Source of the DNA: Henckelia pumila
Taxonomy: Eukaryota; Streptophyta; Magnoliopsida; Lamiales; Gesneriaceae
Length of the DNA: 64,000 nt
Reading direction: 5' to 3'
Assembly: GCF_033568475.1 (NCBI RefSeq)
Contig: NC_133121.1
Location: forward strand, 133,270,375-133,334,374
The notes under the pieces were generated by a model, which saw only the letters and a list, made by a program, of their open reading frames with translations, had not been told where the DNA came from and made no database searches. Numbering within the stretch: the stretch's first letter is position 1; every line of letters starts with the position of its first letter. A program made the translations under genes and the position numbers. Positions 34,315 through 47,782 of the stretch are shown here, piece by piece.

Positions 34315-37167
34315 TGAAACGACCCTAACTCTATAATAAATAAATATGCGGAAATTTTTTTTTTTTTTATACTACTAAATAAAATATGTACATATATGCC
34401 CATACATATATGCACAGAATAAAATATTTAAAATAAACTAAATAAATAAATAAATAAATACTTAAATAAAATGCATTCTTTAAAATAAATAAATATCTGA
34501 GTCGACCCTATAATTAAAAATATATTGCATAAATAAATTGAATAGAATTTGCATGCACTGAAAATATTAAATAAAATATTCGAAACTCCCAACTGCTGTA
34601 AAATAAAATAAACTGTATCATGCTGACAAAAACAACAACATGCATAGTGACTCAGAATATATCACGGTCACGGGGCCACTGCTACATGTCTGCTCATACG
34701 TCCTCGCCTCCGGTGGGTACAATGTCATCCTCAACGTACTCACCTGCACCATACCAGTGTAGTGAGCCTAGAGGCCCAACATGCTAACATAACAAGGGTT
34801 TAAAAATAATTTAAACCAATTTAATACTAATACATACATATACATGAATGAGCATGCTTAAAAATTTCATAACATAACTTACTTAAATAAACATAAATAA
34901 CATAATACATAACATTATTGAGCAATTCATTTTTCTAACATAGCATGGTTGTATCCGTAGTGTAACCTTAAATCATACATTAAATACTGATCAGCGTGGA
35001 AACCTACGTACGTGGCCGGTGACGAATCACCTCTTAAATTGACAGTAAACTGCCCTTCAATCATATGGGGACGAATCCCCCTTAAATTGTCACACTACTT
35101 CAACTTCCAACATAAAATATTTTTATTGCTCAACTTAAACATTAAATCATGCATAAAATATTATTTCATGAATGCATGTACTTGAATAAAATGTGTGTCC
35201 TTCATATATATTTAATTTAATTTTCTTACTAACATATAAATATTAAAATAACTTAAATGCATAAAAATAATTAAATATATATTCAGGACACATGCAATTT
35301 CTCATGGATGGTCCTGGACTGCTGGCCCTAACTCTCAAGCCCATTAACTTAAATCTGGCCCATTAACATACTTAAGCCCATTATCTCAAACTTTAAGCCC
35401 AAATAATTATTCTAAGCCCAATTAAATTATTAAAGCCCATTAAAATACACTAAGCCCAATAACCACTTAAACTGGCCCAATGGGCCCAAAAATCCAAAGA
35501 CTGGCCCAATAACTTTTATGGGCTCAAAAGCCCATAAAATTAATGGACTAACTTAATTAAAATTTTAAAAGTCCAAATAAAATTATTTGGGAGTCCAAAT
35601 AATTTTATTTCAATTTAATTGACTCAAAAACCCATTAATTCATAAAATGTTTTAAAAATAAAAAGACTCGAGCCCGGCCCACCAAACCCAGACCCGGACT
35701 TACTAAACCCGACCCACTAACCTACTGACCCGACCCGGACCCAAGACCCGACCCGGACCACCCTAAAACCCTAGCCCGAACTACCCCCTTCCCAAAACTG
35801 TTCTGCCGAGGCGGCAGCAACTAGAAAACCCGGCGGCCGCCCCGTTTCGGCCACCCACCGGCCGGAGGGCCACCCCTAGGACCTAGCTCACATCCAGGCC
35901 TTTCCAACAAGCCAAGAACCAGCCCAAACCGTTGACTATGGAGTGAGAACGAAGCTCTGCCACCCAGCCCTTCTGCACTGTCGCGCAGACCCGAGCAGCT
36001 GCGGGAAAACCGTTCGTTCTCAAAGCTCCGACCACGAAAGACCATGAAACCTCTTGCAAAAACTTAGAAAACTTAAAGGGGGTTCTAACCCAACCGACCT
36101 TACCCTAAACCGTGGTCTGAGGAAGGAGAACGAAGCTCCCTTCCTTGACACCCTAAACCTGCGCGAACAGCACAGGTTTTGTGCAGCCATGCCCAGCCTC
36201 TTCCTAGTCATCTCCAGCCCTTAGCCCTGGTTTAGGCCGACCCTAGGGACCCTCACACACCCATGAAGACCCCTGCCAGCAGCCATGAACAACCCTTGCC
36301 AATAAAAAAAAACGTGAGATGATGCCAACCAATGAAAAAAAAAACGTGAGGTGCTCAACAAACTCAAGCCATTTTTCTGAAAAGTTCTTAAGGATCTTGA
36401 TGCATACACAACATGCACATATAACACTGATATGGTGAAATAAAGGTGAAATAAAACATGCCTTTCACCGTAGAAATCAATTTAGCACGCACGTAGGACG
36501 TTTCCGGGACGACGGGCGACGAGAAACCTTAAAACTTTGAAGAGGATCGGCTATGGAGTCTTCTTGGAGATTGTTCGGTCGATGGAGGTGCTGAAGAAAA
36601 AAGGGAGATGTCGGCTAAGGCTTTGGGACGTGAGGTTAGGGATATTAGGTTTAGGTTTTTAGGTTAAATAGAATTTAATTAGGATAATAACTTAATTAGA
36701 ATTATATTATACCATAAAACACTTATTTAAAAATCCCTAATAATAAAAATAATCTGATGGGAAAGTTAAATCCCGAAATATTAGAGTAGGGAATTTTTAA
36801 AAATACTAAAAAGTCAATATTTTGGCTAATTTTTGAATAAAAAGGACTCCTAAAATTATATAAAATTAAATACTTAAAATTTTGAGATAATAAAACTCAA
36901 AATAATACTTTAAGGCTCTAAAAAGGCTCATAAAATAATTTGGCTAGAAAGTTGTCATCTCGTCCGTCCACGGTCCCGTCCACGCGATCAAATAATTAAA
37001 ATACTAAAAATCATAAAAATTACTAATTATGGGTTAAATGCTTAAAAATAAATTAAATCTTGCACAATTAATTCACATAATTATTTAACCCATAAATCAT
37101 AAATTTAAATAATTAAATATTCTAATTATGCAGGCGGATTTACGTAATTAAAATACCGGGTGTTACA
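34315..37167 (-). repeat. Gypsy 3' LTR (left)
   Basis: Plus-strand ends TGAAACGACCC and CCGGGTGTTACA. It contains many GCCCATTA/AAGCCCA repeats at 35330-35640 and a GC-rich block at about 35690-36240. Open frames inside it (for example 35821-36427) recur in the other LTR and have no domain. Confidence 0.93.
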
Positions 37168-37212
37168 TTTCTCCCCCCCTTAAATTGAATTTCGTCCTCG
37201 AAATTAAAGTAC

Positions 37213-40200
37213 TTACCCGAACAACTCCGGGTAGCGAGTCCTCATATCTGCCTCGGTCTCCCAAGTAGCTTCCTCCTCCGAGTGATTCAGCCACTGGACT
37301 CTGACCATCGGTATGACCCGCGTCCTAAGCCTCCGCTCCTCTCTAGCCAAGATCCGCACTGGTCTCTCCTCGTACACAAGATCTGGTGGCAACTGTAAGG
37401 GCTCGAAATCCAACACATGCGACGGGTTGGAGACATATCTCCGAAGCATGGATACATGGAAAACGTTGTGCACTGCCGCTAGCCCTAGAGGTAGAGCTAA
37501 ACGATAGGCCAACGTGCCAACTCTCTCCAAGATCTCGAATGGCCCTATATACCTCGGATTCAGCTTACCTCTCCGTCCAAAACGCACTACTCCCTTCATA
37601 GGTGACACCTTCAGAAATACGTGATCACCTCCAACGAACTCCAAATCTCGTCGTCTGGCATCTGCATAACTCTTCTGCCGACTCTGAGCTGTCCTCATCC
37701 TGTCTCGAATCTGAGTCACTATGTCAGCTGTCTGCTGCACAATCTCAGGACCCAACAAAATCCGCTCACCAACCTCATCCCAATGCACAGGAGATCTGCA
37801 TCTCCTCCCATACAATGCTGCATAAGGAGCCATACCTATAGACGACTGAAAACTGTTGTTATAGGTAAACTCCACTAATGGCAGTCTAGTCTCCCAAGAG
37901 CCCCGAAAATCAATGACACAAGCTCTCAGAAGATCCTCGAGAACCTGGATCACCCTCTCAGACTGACCATCTGTCTGGGGATGAAACGCTGTACTGAACA
38001 AAAGCCTAGTCCCCAAAGCCGTGTGCAGACTCTTCCAAAACGCTGAGGTGAATCTCGGATCTCTGTCTGACACAATAGACACTGGTATGCCATGCAGTCT
38101 AACAATCTCTCTGATGTAAAGCTCTGCATACTGTGTCAAAGTATAAGTAGTCCTTACCGGCAAGAAATGAGCTGACTTGGTGAGTCTATCCACAATCACC
38201 CAAATCTCTGTACAACCTCTGGCACTCCTCGGTAAGCCAACCACAAAGTCCATCGTAATATTCTCCCATTTCCATTCCGGAATAGGGAGAGGTCTAAGAA
38301 GTCCTGCTGGACGCTGATGCTCTGCTTTGACTTGCTGACAAGTCAAGCACTCTGACACCACTCTCCCGATGTCACTCTTCATCCCTGGCCACCAATACAA
38401 TAGCTGCAAATCTTTGTACATCTTCGTACTTCCGGGGTGAATGGAGTACGGAGATGCGTGAGCCTCTGTCAAAATCTCAGCTCGCAGCTGATCGACGCTC
38501 GGTACCCACATCCTCCCACGGTACTGAACGATGCCATCCTCCACTGTATACAAGAGATTACCTCTAGCCTCATCTCTCTGTCTCCATCGCTGTAACTCCT
38601 CATCAGTGGACTGTCCCTCTCTAATCCGATCTCGCAGAACTGGCTGCACCGTCAACACTGACAAGCTCGGTGCATGGCCACTCGGATAACACTCCAAGCC
38701 AAATCTTTGAATCTCGGTCTGTAGTGGTAACTGTACGGTCAAACATGATACCACTGACGACTTCCGACTCAAAGCATCGGCCACTACATTAGCTTTACCC
38801 GGATGGTAGCTAATGTCACAGTCATAGTCCTTCACCAACTCTAACCATCTGCGCTGTCTCATGTTCAACTCCTTCTGTGTGAAGAAGTACTTGAGACTCT
38901 TGTGGTCTGTGAAAATCTTGCACTTCTCGCCATACAGATAGTGCCTCCAGATTTTCAAAGCGAAGACCACTGCTGCCAACTCCAAGTCATGTGTCGGGTA
39001 GTTCTGCTCATGAATCTTCAGCTGCCTCGACGCATACGCAATAACCTTACCACACTGCATAAGCACTGCGCCTAAACCAAGTTTAGACGCGTCGGTGTAC
39101 ACCACTAACTCCTCATGTGGTACTGTCATCGCTAACACTGGTGCTGTAGTGAGTGCTTCCTTCAGCTGATCGAAGCTCCTCTGACAGTCTGAACTCCAGA
39201 TAAACTTCGCATTCTTCTTGGTCAAGGAAGTCAAGGGTACTGCAATAGAGGAAAAACCCTTGATGAACTTCCTGTAGTATCCGGCCAAACCCAAGAAACT
39301 GCGAATCTCCGAAGCATTCTTCGGAATACCCCAATTCTGCACTGCCTCAACCTTAGACTGATCAACTGCAATCCCATCTCTCGAAATAATGTGGCCAAGA
39401 AATGCCACCTACTCAAGCCAAAACTCGCACTTGCTGAACTTGGCATACAAACGATGCTCCCTCAAAGTCTGCAAGGCTGTCTGGAGATGTTGTCTATGCT
39501 CCTCAATGCTCCTAGAATAGATCAAGATATCATCAATGAAGATTATGATGAACTGATCTAGATACGGCTGAAAGACTCGGTTCATGAGATCCATGAAAAC
39601 CGCTGGAGCATTGGTCATCCCAAATGGCATCACTAAGAACTCGTAATGCCCATATCGTGTCCGGAAAGCAGTCTTGGACACATCTGCTTCTCTAACATGC
39701 AACTGATGATAACCAGATCACAGATCGATCTTGGAGAACACTGAAGCTCCCTGCAACTGGTCAAATAAATCCTCTATCCTCGGCAGTGGATACTTGTTCT
39801 TCACTGTGACCCTGTTAAGCTCTCGGTAATCGATGCACAGTCTCATACTGCCATCCTTCTTCTTCACAAACAACACCGGAGCTCCCCAAGGAGAAAAGCT
39901 AGGTCGAACAAAGCCTTTCTCTAACAACTCCTGAATCTGCTCCTTCAACTCTTTCATCTTGGTAGGAGCAAGCCTGTACGGTGCCTTAGAGATAGGCACG
40001 GTGTCTGGCACTAAGTCGATACTGAACTCCACCTCTCTCACTGGTGGAATTCCGGCCACATCCTTCGGAAAAACATCCGGAAAGTCACGAACCACCTCTA
40101 ACTCTGATAATGATCTGCTAGATGGCTCTGAAGTCGTGACAATACTCGCTAGAAACCCCTGGCAACCCCGTCTCAACAACTTCCTCGCCTGCATATAGGA

Positions 40201-41139
40201 TATCACTTGAGGAATATCACTGCTCTGAGATGCCTGAAAAGTGAACGGGTCGTCCCCTGTAGGTCTCACTGACACTGATCTCCGACGAAAATCAATCGAA
40301 GCTCCATTGACTGTCAACCAGTCCATACCCAAAATAAGATCAAATCCACTCAAAGGCAAGACAACTACATCTGCGCGAATGGAGTGTCCCTGCAGCTCTA
40401 ACTCCAGTCCTTGAATAACCTTCGAGGTAGAAATAATCTGCCCTGACGGCATAGTAACATCATACCCACTGTCACTACTCTCAGGTGTGATGCCTACCCG
40501 CCTGATAAACTCCAGGGAGATAAACGAATGTGTAGCTCCTGAATCTAGCAACGCAAACGTGGAGTTTCCTCCTACTAGTATTCTCCTGATGATTAAGGAG
40601 GTATCTGGGTCTGCCTCCTCAACCTGCATGACAAACACCCGCCCAGTGGTGTTCTTCTTCCTTGGGCAGTTGTATGCCCCATTCCCTAGCTCCTTGCAGT
40701 GGTAGCAAACGTTGGAACCGATCAAATACTGACCTGTGTGAGGCCTCTGACACTATGGGCACAAGGGAACTACTCCTGTCTTAGGGGCCCCGCCCCTCTG
40801 CTGTTGTCCCTGCTGATTCGGACCCTTATATGGTCCAGTAAACTGCTTCTTCGCAGAAGGATGCGAAGATGGTCAATAAGCTCCTGGCTGGAACTGCCTC
40901 TTTCCTTGCTGTTACCTCTGCATCTCTCGTCTCCCTTCCTCAGAACGCAATGTTCTGCTAACTGCCGCCTCGTAAGTAGTGACATCCAACATGTGAACGT
41001 CATGCTTGATGTCAGCCCGCAATCCATCCACAACTGTCTCAACTTGTCTGGTACACTCAGCAAAAAGAGGCACGAAGCGACACCCTCTCTCGAACTGGGT
41101 AATGTAATCCACCACATATTTCTTTACGTAAATCGCCAT
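37213..41139 (-). pseudogene. Gypsy gag-pol with truncated gag and several in-frame stops
   Basis: Read from 41139: a shortened gag (KHDVHMLDVTTYEAAVSRTL), a linker with in-frame stops (three stops between about 40750 and 40915), zinc knuckle [14 protein letters not shown] (about 40700), protease [15 protein letters not shown] with [20 protein letters not shown], a TGA at 39718-39720, FIDDILIYS (about 39520-39547), a TAG at 39409-39411, RNase H ([15 protein letters not shown]), integrase with its zinc-binding HHCC region, [15 protein letters not shown] and [10 protein letters not shown], and a C-terminal chromodomain-like end ([15 protein letters not shown]) typical of chromoviruses. A gag of this family usually has about 200 more residues at the N-terminus. 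All stops are single-codon changes in an otherwise continuous frame. Confidence 0.92.
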
Positions 41140-41288
41140 GCATAACTAAGTGGTTTAAAAGTAACGCTAACTTAAATTCAAAGAATTAAATCATGCTATA
41201 AACACTTAAAACTTACAGACCGGTAGCGTGGATTTCTGAGCTCGCATAGCAGTAATGACCCCTCCAAGGACCGTGCTTTGATACCAAC
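41140..41288 (-). promoter_or_regulatory. Gypsy primer-binding site and short leader
   Basis: The minus strand reads TTGGTATCAAAGCACGG one base inside the right LTR, a tRNA-Met type primer site. Only about 150 bases separate the LTR from the shortened gag, which shows that the usual gag start was deleted. Confidence 0.8.
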
Positions 41289-44139
41289 TGAAACGACCCT
41301 AACTCTATAATAAATAAATATGCGAAATTTTTTTTTTTTTTATACTACTAAATAAAATATGTACATATATGCCCATACATATATGCACAGAATAAAATAT
41401 TTAAAATAAACTAAATAAATAAATAAATAAATACTTAAATAAAATGCATTCTTTAAAATAAATAAATATCTGAGTCGACCCTATAATTAAAAATATACTG
41501 CATAAATAAATTGAATAGAATTTGCATGCACTGAAAATATTAAATAAAATATTCGAAACTCCCAACTGCTGTAAAATAAAATAAACTGTATCATGCTGAC
41601 AAAAACAACAACATGCATAGTGACTCAGAATATATCACGGTCACGGGGCCACTGCTACATGTCTGCTCATACGTCCTCGCCTCCGGTGGGTACAATGTCA
41701 TCCTCAACGTACTCACCTGCACCATACCAGTGTAGTGAGCCTAGAGGCCCAACATGCTAACATAACAAGGGTTTAAAAATAATTTAAACCAATTTAATAC
41801 TAATACATACATATACATGAATGAGCATGCTTAAAAATTTCATAACATAACTTACTTAAATAAACATAAATAACATAATACATAACATTATTGAGCAATT
41901 CATTTTTCTAACATAGCATGGTTGTATCCGTAGTGTAACCTTAAATCATACATTAAATACTGATCAGCGTGGAAACCTACGTACGTGGCCGGTGACGAAT
42001 CACCTCTTAAATTGACAGTAAACTGCCCTTCAATCATATGGGGACGAATCCCCCTTAAATTGTCACACTACTTCAACTTCCAACATAAAATATTTTTATT
42101 GCTCAACTTAAACATTAAATCATGCATAAAATATTATTTCATGAATGCATGTACTTGAATAAAATGTGTGTCCTTCATATATATTTAATTTAATTTTCTT
42201 ACTAACATATAAATATTAAAATAACTTAAATGCATAAAAATAATTAAATATATATTCAGGACACATGCAATTTCTCATGGATGGTCCTGGACTGCTGGCC
42301 CTAACTCTCAAGCCCATTAACTTAAATCTGGCCCATTAACGTACTTAAGCCCATTATCTCAAACTTTAAGCCCAAATAATTATTCTAAGCCCAATTAAAT
42401 TATTAAAGCCCATTAAAATACACTAAGCCCAATAACCACTTAAACTGGCCCAATGGGCCCAAAAATCCAAAGACTGGCCCAATAACTTTTATGGGCTCAA
42501 AAGCCCATAAAATTAATGGACTAACTTAATTAAAATTTTAAAAGTCCAAATAAAATTATTTGGGAGTCCAAATAATTTTATTTCAATTTAATTGACTCAA
42601 AAACCCATTAATTCATAAAATGTTTTAAAAATAAAAAGACTCGAGCCCGGCCCACCAAACCCGGACCCGGACTTACTAAACCCGACCACTAACCTACTGA
42701 CCCGACCCGGACCCAAGACCCAACCCGGACCACCCTAAAACCCTAGCCCGAACTACCCCCTTCCCAAAACTGTTCTGCCGAGGCGGCAGCAACCAGAAAA
42801 CCCGGCGGCCGCCCCGCTCCGGCCACCCACCGGCCGGAGGGCCACCCTAGGACCTAGCTCACATCCAGGCCTTTCCAACAAGCCAAGAACCAGCCCAAAC
42901 CGTTGACTATGGAGTGAGAACGAAGCTCTGCCACCCAGCCCTTCTGCACTGTCGCGCAGACCCGAGCAGCTGCGGGAAAACCGTTCGTTCTCAAAGCTCC
43001 GACCACGAAAGACCATGAAACCTCTTGCAAAAACTTAGAAAACTTAAAGGGGGTTCTAACCCAACCGACCTTACCCTAAACCGTGGTCTGAGGAAGGAGA
43101 ACGAAGCTCCCTTCCTTGACACCCTAAACCTGCGCGAACAGCACAGGTTTTGTGCAGCCATGCCCAGCCTCTTCCTAGTCATCTCCAGCCCTTAGCCCTG
43201 GTTTAGGCCGACCCTAGGGACCCTCACACACCCATGAAGACCCCTGCCAGCAGCCATGAACAACTCTTGCCAATAAAAAAAAACGTGAGATGATGCCAAC
43301 CAATGAAAAAAAAAAACGTGAGGTGCTCAACAAACTCAAGCCATTTTTCTGAAAAGTTCTTAAGGATCTTGATGCATACACAACATGCACATATAACACT
43401 GATATGGTGAAATAAAGGTGAAATAAAACATGCCTTTCACCGTAGAAATCAATTTAGCACGCACGTAGGACGTTTCCGGGACGACGGGCGACGAGAAACC
43501 TTAAAACTTTGAAGAGGATCGGCTATGGAGTCTTCTTGGAGATTTTTCGGTCGATGGAGGTGCTGAAGAAAAAAGGGAGATGTCGGCTAAGGCTTTGGGA
43601 CGTGAGGTTAGGGATATTAGGTTTAGGTTTTTAGGTTAAATAGAATTTAATTAGGATAATAACTTAATTAGAATTATATTATACCATAAAACACTTATTT
43701 AAAAATCCCTAATAATAAAAATAATCTGATGGGAAAGTTAAATCCCGAAATATTAGAGTAGGGAATTTTTAAAAATACTAAAAAGTCAATATTTTGGCTA
43801 ATTTTTGAATAAAAAGGACTCCTAAAATTATATAAAATTAAATACTTAAAATTTTGAGATAATAAAACTCAAAATAATACTTTAAGGCTCTAAAAAGGCT
43901 CATAAAATAATTTGGCTAGAAAGTTGTCATCTCGTCCGTCAACGGTCCCGTCCACGCGATCAAATAATTAAAATACTAAAAATCATAAAAATTACTAATT
44001 ATGGGTTAAATGCTTAAAAATAAATTAAATCTTGCACAATTAATTCACATAATTATTTAACCCATAAATCATAAATTTAAATAATTAAATATTCTAATTA
44101 TGCAGGCGGATTTACGTAATTAAAATACCGGGTGTTACA
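41289..44139 (-). repeat. Gypsy 5' LTR (right)
   Basis: It is 2851 bp and near-identical to the left LTR. Examples of differences are GCCACCCCTAGG against GCCACCCTAGG, and CCGTTTCGG against CCGCTCCGG in the GC-rich block. Confidence 0.93.
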
Positions 44140-44144
44140 CTGGT

Positions 44145-46924
44145 AGCTCCTTCTGTGCAGCAACAACAAGTGCAATACAAATCGTTTCCATTCTCGCAAC
44201 AGGTGCAAATGTTTCATTAAAGTCAATCCCTGGCTGTTGTAAGTAGTATTTTGCAACAAGTCGAGATTTATGTTTTTGGATTGATCTATCTTCATTGAAT
44301 TTGTTTTTGTAGATCCACTTTAATTCAACCACATCTTATTTTTTGGAAGATCAACCAAGCTCCAGGTTTGATTTTTCAAAATAGTGGTAATTGCATCATT
44401 CATGGCTTTTTTTTAGATTTTTTTTTTCATGGCCTCTTCAAAATTCTGTGGTTCACAAGAGAAAAATGCAACATTTGATAAATCATAAATTTCTCTTAGT
44501 GAACGTACATTTCTCACAGGGGATTCTGAATCAGAATCTGAGTCAAATATATTTTGGCCGCGTACTGGATCCATTGTAGAACTTGCACCAGAATCTTCTG
44601 TTTGTTTTAATTCAATGGAATTTTTATTTTTTCAGTCTCATGCTTTCATTTCATCGAAGTGTACATCTCTTGAAATTATCAACTCGTTTGTTTTTAGATT
44701 AAACAAATGATAGGCTTTTGATTCATCAGTGTAGCCAATAAAAATATATTTTCATCTTTTTCGTCGAATTTCTTTCGTCGTTGTGAAGGAATGAGAGAAT
44801 AAGACAGACATCCAAAAACTGGAAGGTGTTTGATTTCTGGTTTGCGCTTGTGCCAAGCTTCGTAAGGAGTTTTATTTGGATTGGCCTTGGTAGGTGATTT
44901 GTTGAGGATGTATAGTGCAGTATTGACAGCTTCAGCCCAAAAGGTGTTGGGAAGATCTTTTGCTTTCAACATGCCTCTAGCCATTTCGACAATGGTTCGA
45001 TTTTTTATTTTAGCTACACCATTTTGTTGAGGTGTGTAGCGAGATGTCAACTGCCTCCGGATTCCTTCTTGACTGCAATAATTTGAGAATTCTTTAGACA
45101 AGAATTCCCCTCCACGATCAGTTCTGAGTGTTTTGAGCTGAATATTGCTCTCTCTTTCAACCATCTTCTTGAACCGGACAAATACCGCAAAAGCTTCTGA
45201 TTTTTGCTCCAAGAAGTACACCCACATCATCCTGCTAAAATCATCAACAAAAAGAAGAAAATATTTTTTGTTTTGAAATGATGATGTCCTTGTTGGTCCA
45301 CAAATGTCCGCAGTTCAAGTGGTTGTCTTGCTCTCCAAGCAGTCTTAGGAAAAGGTAATCGGTGCAGTTTACCATAAATACATCCTTCACATGTTTGGTC
45401 CAAAAGTTCAATATCAGAGAGTCCAATCACCATGTTTTTTCGTTTCAACAATCTCAATTCATGGTAGTTCAAATGTCCATATCTCAAATGCCACAAAAGT
45501 GATACTTCAGATTTTTCAACATTTAATGAGATATTATTATCCAGTGGCATTGCCAACGAAAATACTTTGTTCGGAGCCATTTTTATTTCCGCAATCAGTT
45601 TCTTATCTTTGTCCCTTATTTTACATTCACATTTTTTAAAATTAATTGAGTAACCATTTTGAATTAATTGACCAACACTCAGTAAATTTGAAGTAAGATC
45701 AGGGACAGATAAGACATTCTCAATAAATTTTGTGTTATCTCCCTTTGTCCTCACGGCTATAGTTCCTTTGCTTTGAACAGGTTGCAATTTTCCATCTTAT
45801 ATCTTGACTTCCGATGAAAAATTTTCATCAAATTTGATGAAGTAATCCTTGTGTCCTGTCATGTGATTACTGCAACCACTATCCAAGTACCATATATTCA
45901 AGGAATTATCGGTCATGTTCATACATGAATAAAACATGATTTTTTTATCATTCTCCTCCGTGAAGTTGGCTTCATTTCCTTCATTTTTTTGTCTGTGCCA
46001 ACAGTCTTTATAAGTGTGGTTTGGAATTTTACAAGTTTTGCATCTATCCCAACAATTTTTTGATTCATGACCCGGTTTCTTGCAAATAAAACACAAAGAG
46101 TTAGAATTGATATTACCACTGCCTCTTTGATTGTTGTTGAAGCGTGGTTTTCCTCTTCCTCTTCCTCGTCCACGATATCGATATTTTTTGTATCCTCCTT
46201 TTTGTTGAAATTATTGGGATGCACTTGTTTCTCCACATTTGTATTTTTTCTTCTCCGCTATTTTGAGCTTGGACTCAAAGGCTTGCTCAATGGAAGGTTC
46301 AACGAATTTACTCATCCTTTTTTCATGGGCTTCTAAAGAACCCATCAACTCCACCATCGTGAGTTTTGACAAATCTTTTGATTCTTCAATTGCAGCCACA
46401 ACATGTTCAAATTTTTGTGGCAAGCTCCGTAGGACTTTTTCAACAATTTTCTTGTCTTCGATGGTATCTCCGTAAGTTTTTATTTGATTGATTATTTCAA
46501 CTACACGTGAAATAAATGCACGGATTTTTTCATTAGCTTTCATGGCTACATTATCAAAATCTCGCCATAAGATTGAAGCTTGATGTAGATAACTTTCTCG
46601 GACCCTTGAAACTCAATTTTTAGAATATCCCAAGGCTTTTTTGCAATTTTCGGCACCCATGATTCTGGGAAAAATGGATCGATTTACGCCTTGTTGAATG
46701 AACAATAAGGATTTGACATCTCTCCTGATATTTTTCCGATGCTCCTTTTGCTTTGCTTGAGTCTATGTGACCAAGGTTTCGACATCTGCTGGTTCTAGTA
46801 TACCACTCTTTACTATCTCCCAAAGATCTTGAAAGATAAATAGAGTTTTCATCTGGACTCTCCAAAATTCATAACTTTTCCCATCAAATATTGGAATGGG
46901 TGTAGTTAATAAATCTGTAGACAT
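44145..46924 (-). pseudogene. Copia-2 gag, protease, integrase and start of reverse transcriptase
   Basis: The gag starts at the ATG 46924 (PIPIFDGKSYEFWRVQMKTL). Then come KIVEKVLRSLPQKFEHVV (about 46400-46455), zinc knuckle CFICKKPGHESKNCW (about 46052-46093), protease WYLDSGCSNHMTG (about 45850-45890), pre-integrase LLWHLRYGHLNYHEL (about 45463-45507), integrase LRTDRGGEF (about 45105-45131) and PQQNGVAKI (about 45003-45029), and the RT beginning at 44332 with FNETFAPVARMETI. The reading is spread over several frames with stops. RT continues at 34309 after the Gypsy element. Confidence 0.88.
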
Positions 46925-46984
46925 TTTTTGTAATAGAATATTTTTGCAAAGGAGAAAATGAACGTGGCTCTGATACCACAATTT

Positions 46985-47426
46985 TGTTGGGTACCAGTAA
47001 TACATAGTATGCAAGGACTTTAATTGGAATCAAATATGATGAGTAAATCGTTTTGTGTTGGAGACTTGAAATAAGATGAATTATATTGAGCAAAAAGGTT
47101 ACGAAGAAAAGAACGAACGAAGGAATGAAAGGAGGAAATAATTTTTATTTTGCACGATGATAATCTTCATATTCTAGCGTGTTGCCTTTTTATAGGCAAC
47201 TGACGTTTACAATTAAAAAAACACACAAATTAAATACGCATGTAAAGCATTGAATAAAAGAAGACAAACACTAGCATCCACAACCCACATGCATGTGTCT
47301 TAAAACTTGTTCCTACCAATTATGACTTTTAACAACTAATACATTGAATGAATGAAACTCACGTTTTTCAATTGCTAATATGACATTTTTGACCAATTCA
47401 ACATGCATGCAAATTAATATTTTACA
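46985..47426 (-). repeat. Copia-2 5' LTR (right), full length
   Basis: 442 bp, TGTTGGGTACCAGTAAT to AATATTTTACA. It retains the minus-strand TATA box (CCTATAAAAAGG, about 47185-47196) that the other LTR has lost. The primer site lies just inside at about 46978. Confidence 0.92.
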
Positions 47427-47431
47427 AGTTA

Positions 47432-47782
47432 AGGAAGGGGTAGCGATAGCTTCACATTTTTGGTGGTCAAATTGGATTTTTGAAACAGACGCTATCACAA
47501 TGGTTAATGCGATTAATCAGCCTACACCTTTTGCAATGGAAGCACAGATTGCGGAGGAAATCAGCAGTTGCTTCTCCAATGTTCCCGGGGCATCGGTGCG
47601 ATATTGCCCTCGGTTGGCAAATTCTGCATCCCATGAATTAGCTAAACGTAGTTTCAATGTTAAGAGGGATTTTATTTTCTTGGATGCAATTCCCTGGTTT
47701 ATGTATACTATTGTATTAGATGTTTTGATTCATAGTTAATGGAAGTAGTTTTTTTTTTCTTCAAGAAAAAAAAAAAGAAAAA
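47432..47782 (+). mobile_element. LINE fragment 6: end of RNase H and 3' tail
   Basis: The frame continues from fragment 5: KEGVAIASHFWWSNWIFETD, AITMVNAIN, SVRYCPRLANSASHELAKRS, a plant LINE RNase H (RVT_3) C-terminus, ending with a stop at about 47738. A T-rich then A-rich tract (47749-47782) is a plausible LINE 3' end. Confidence 0.82.

Larger units (their letters stand above)
34315..44139 (-). mobile_element. Gypsy element (Tekay-like chromovirus) inside Copia-2
   Basis: LTRs 34315-37167 and 41289-44139 (2853 and 2851 bp), target-site duplication CTGGT (34310-34314 and 44140-44144). Minus orientation: primer site TTGGTATCAAAGCACGG (about 41271-41287) next to the right LTR, and a polypurine tract (AAGGGGGGAGAAA on the minus strand) next to the left LTR. 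The LTRs differ by roughly a dozen substitutions plus small indels. The internal region is only about 4.1 kb; much of gag is missing. Confidence 0.95.
32726..47426 (-). mobile_element. Copia-2: decayed Copia element carrying a Gypsy insertion
   Basis: LTRs 32726-33093 (3') and 46985-47426 (5'), target-site duplication AGTTA (32721-32725 and 47427-47431), primer site TGGTATCAGAG on the minus strand at about 46967-46978. The gag-pol runs right to left on the minus strand and is split at 34310/44144 by the Gypsy element. Many frameshifts make it inactive. Confidence 0.93.

Noticed and set aside
35821..36427. Three minus-strand open frames in the GC-rich part of the Gypsy LTR, repeated at 42753-43399
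   Set aside because: They lie wholly in LTR sequence and change length between the two LTRs because of indels. They contain no domain; GC-rich chance frames are the simpler reading.
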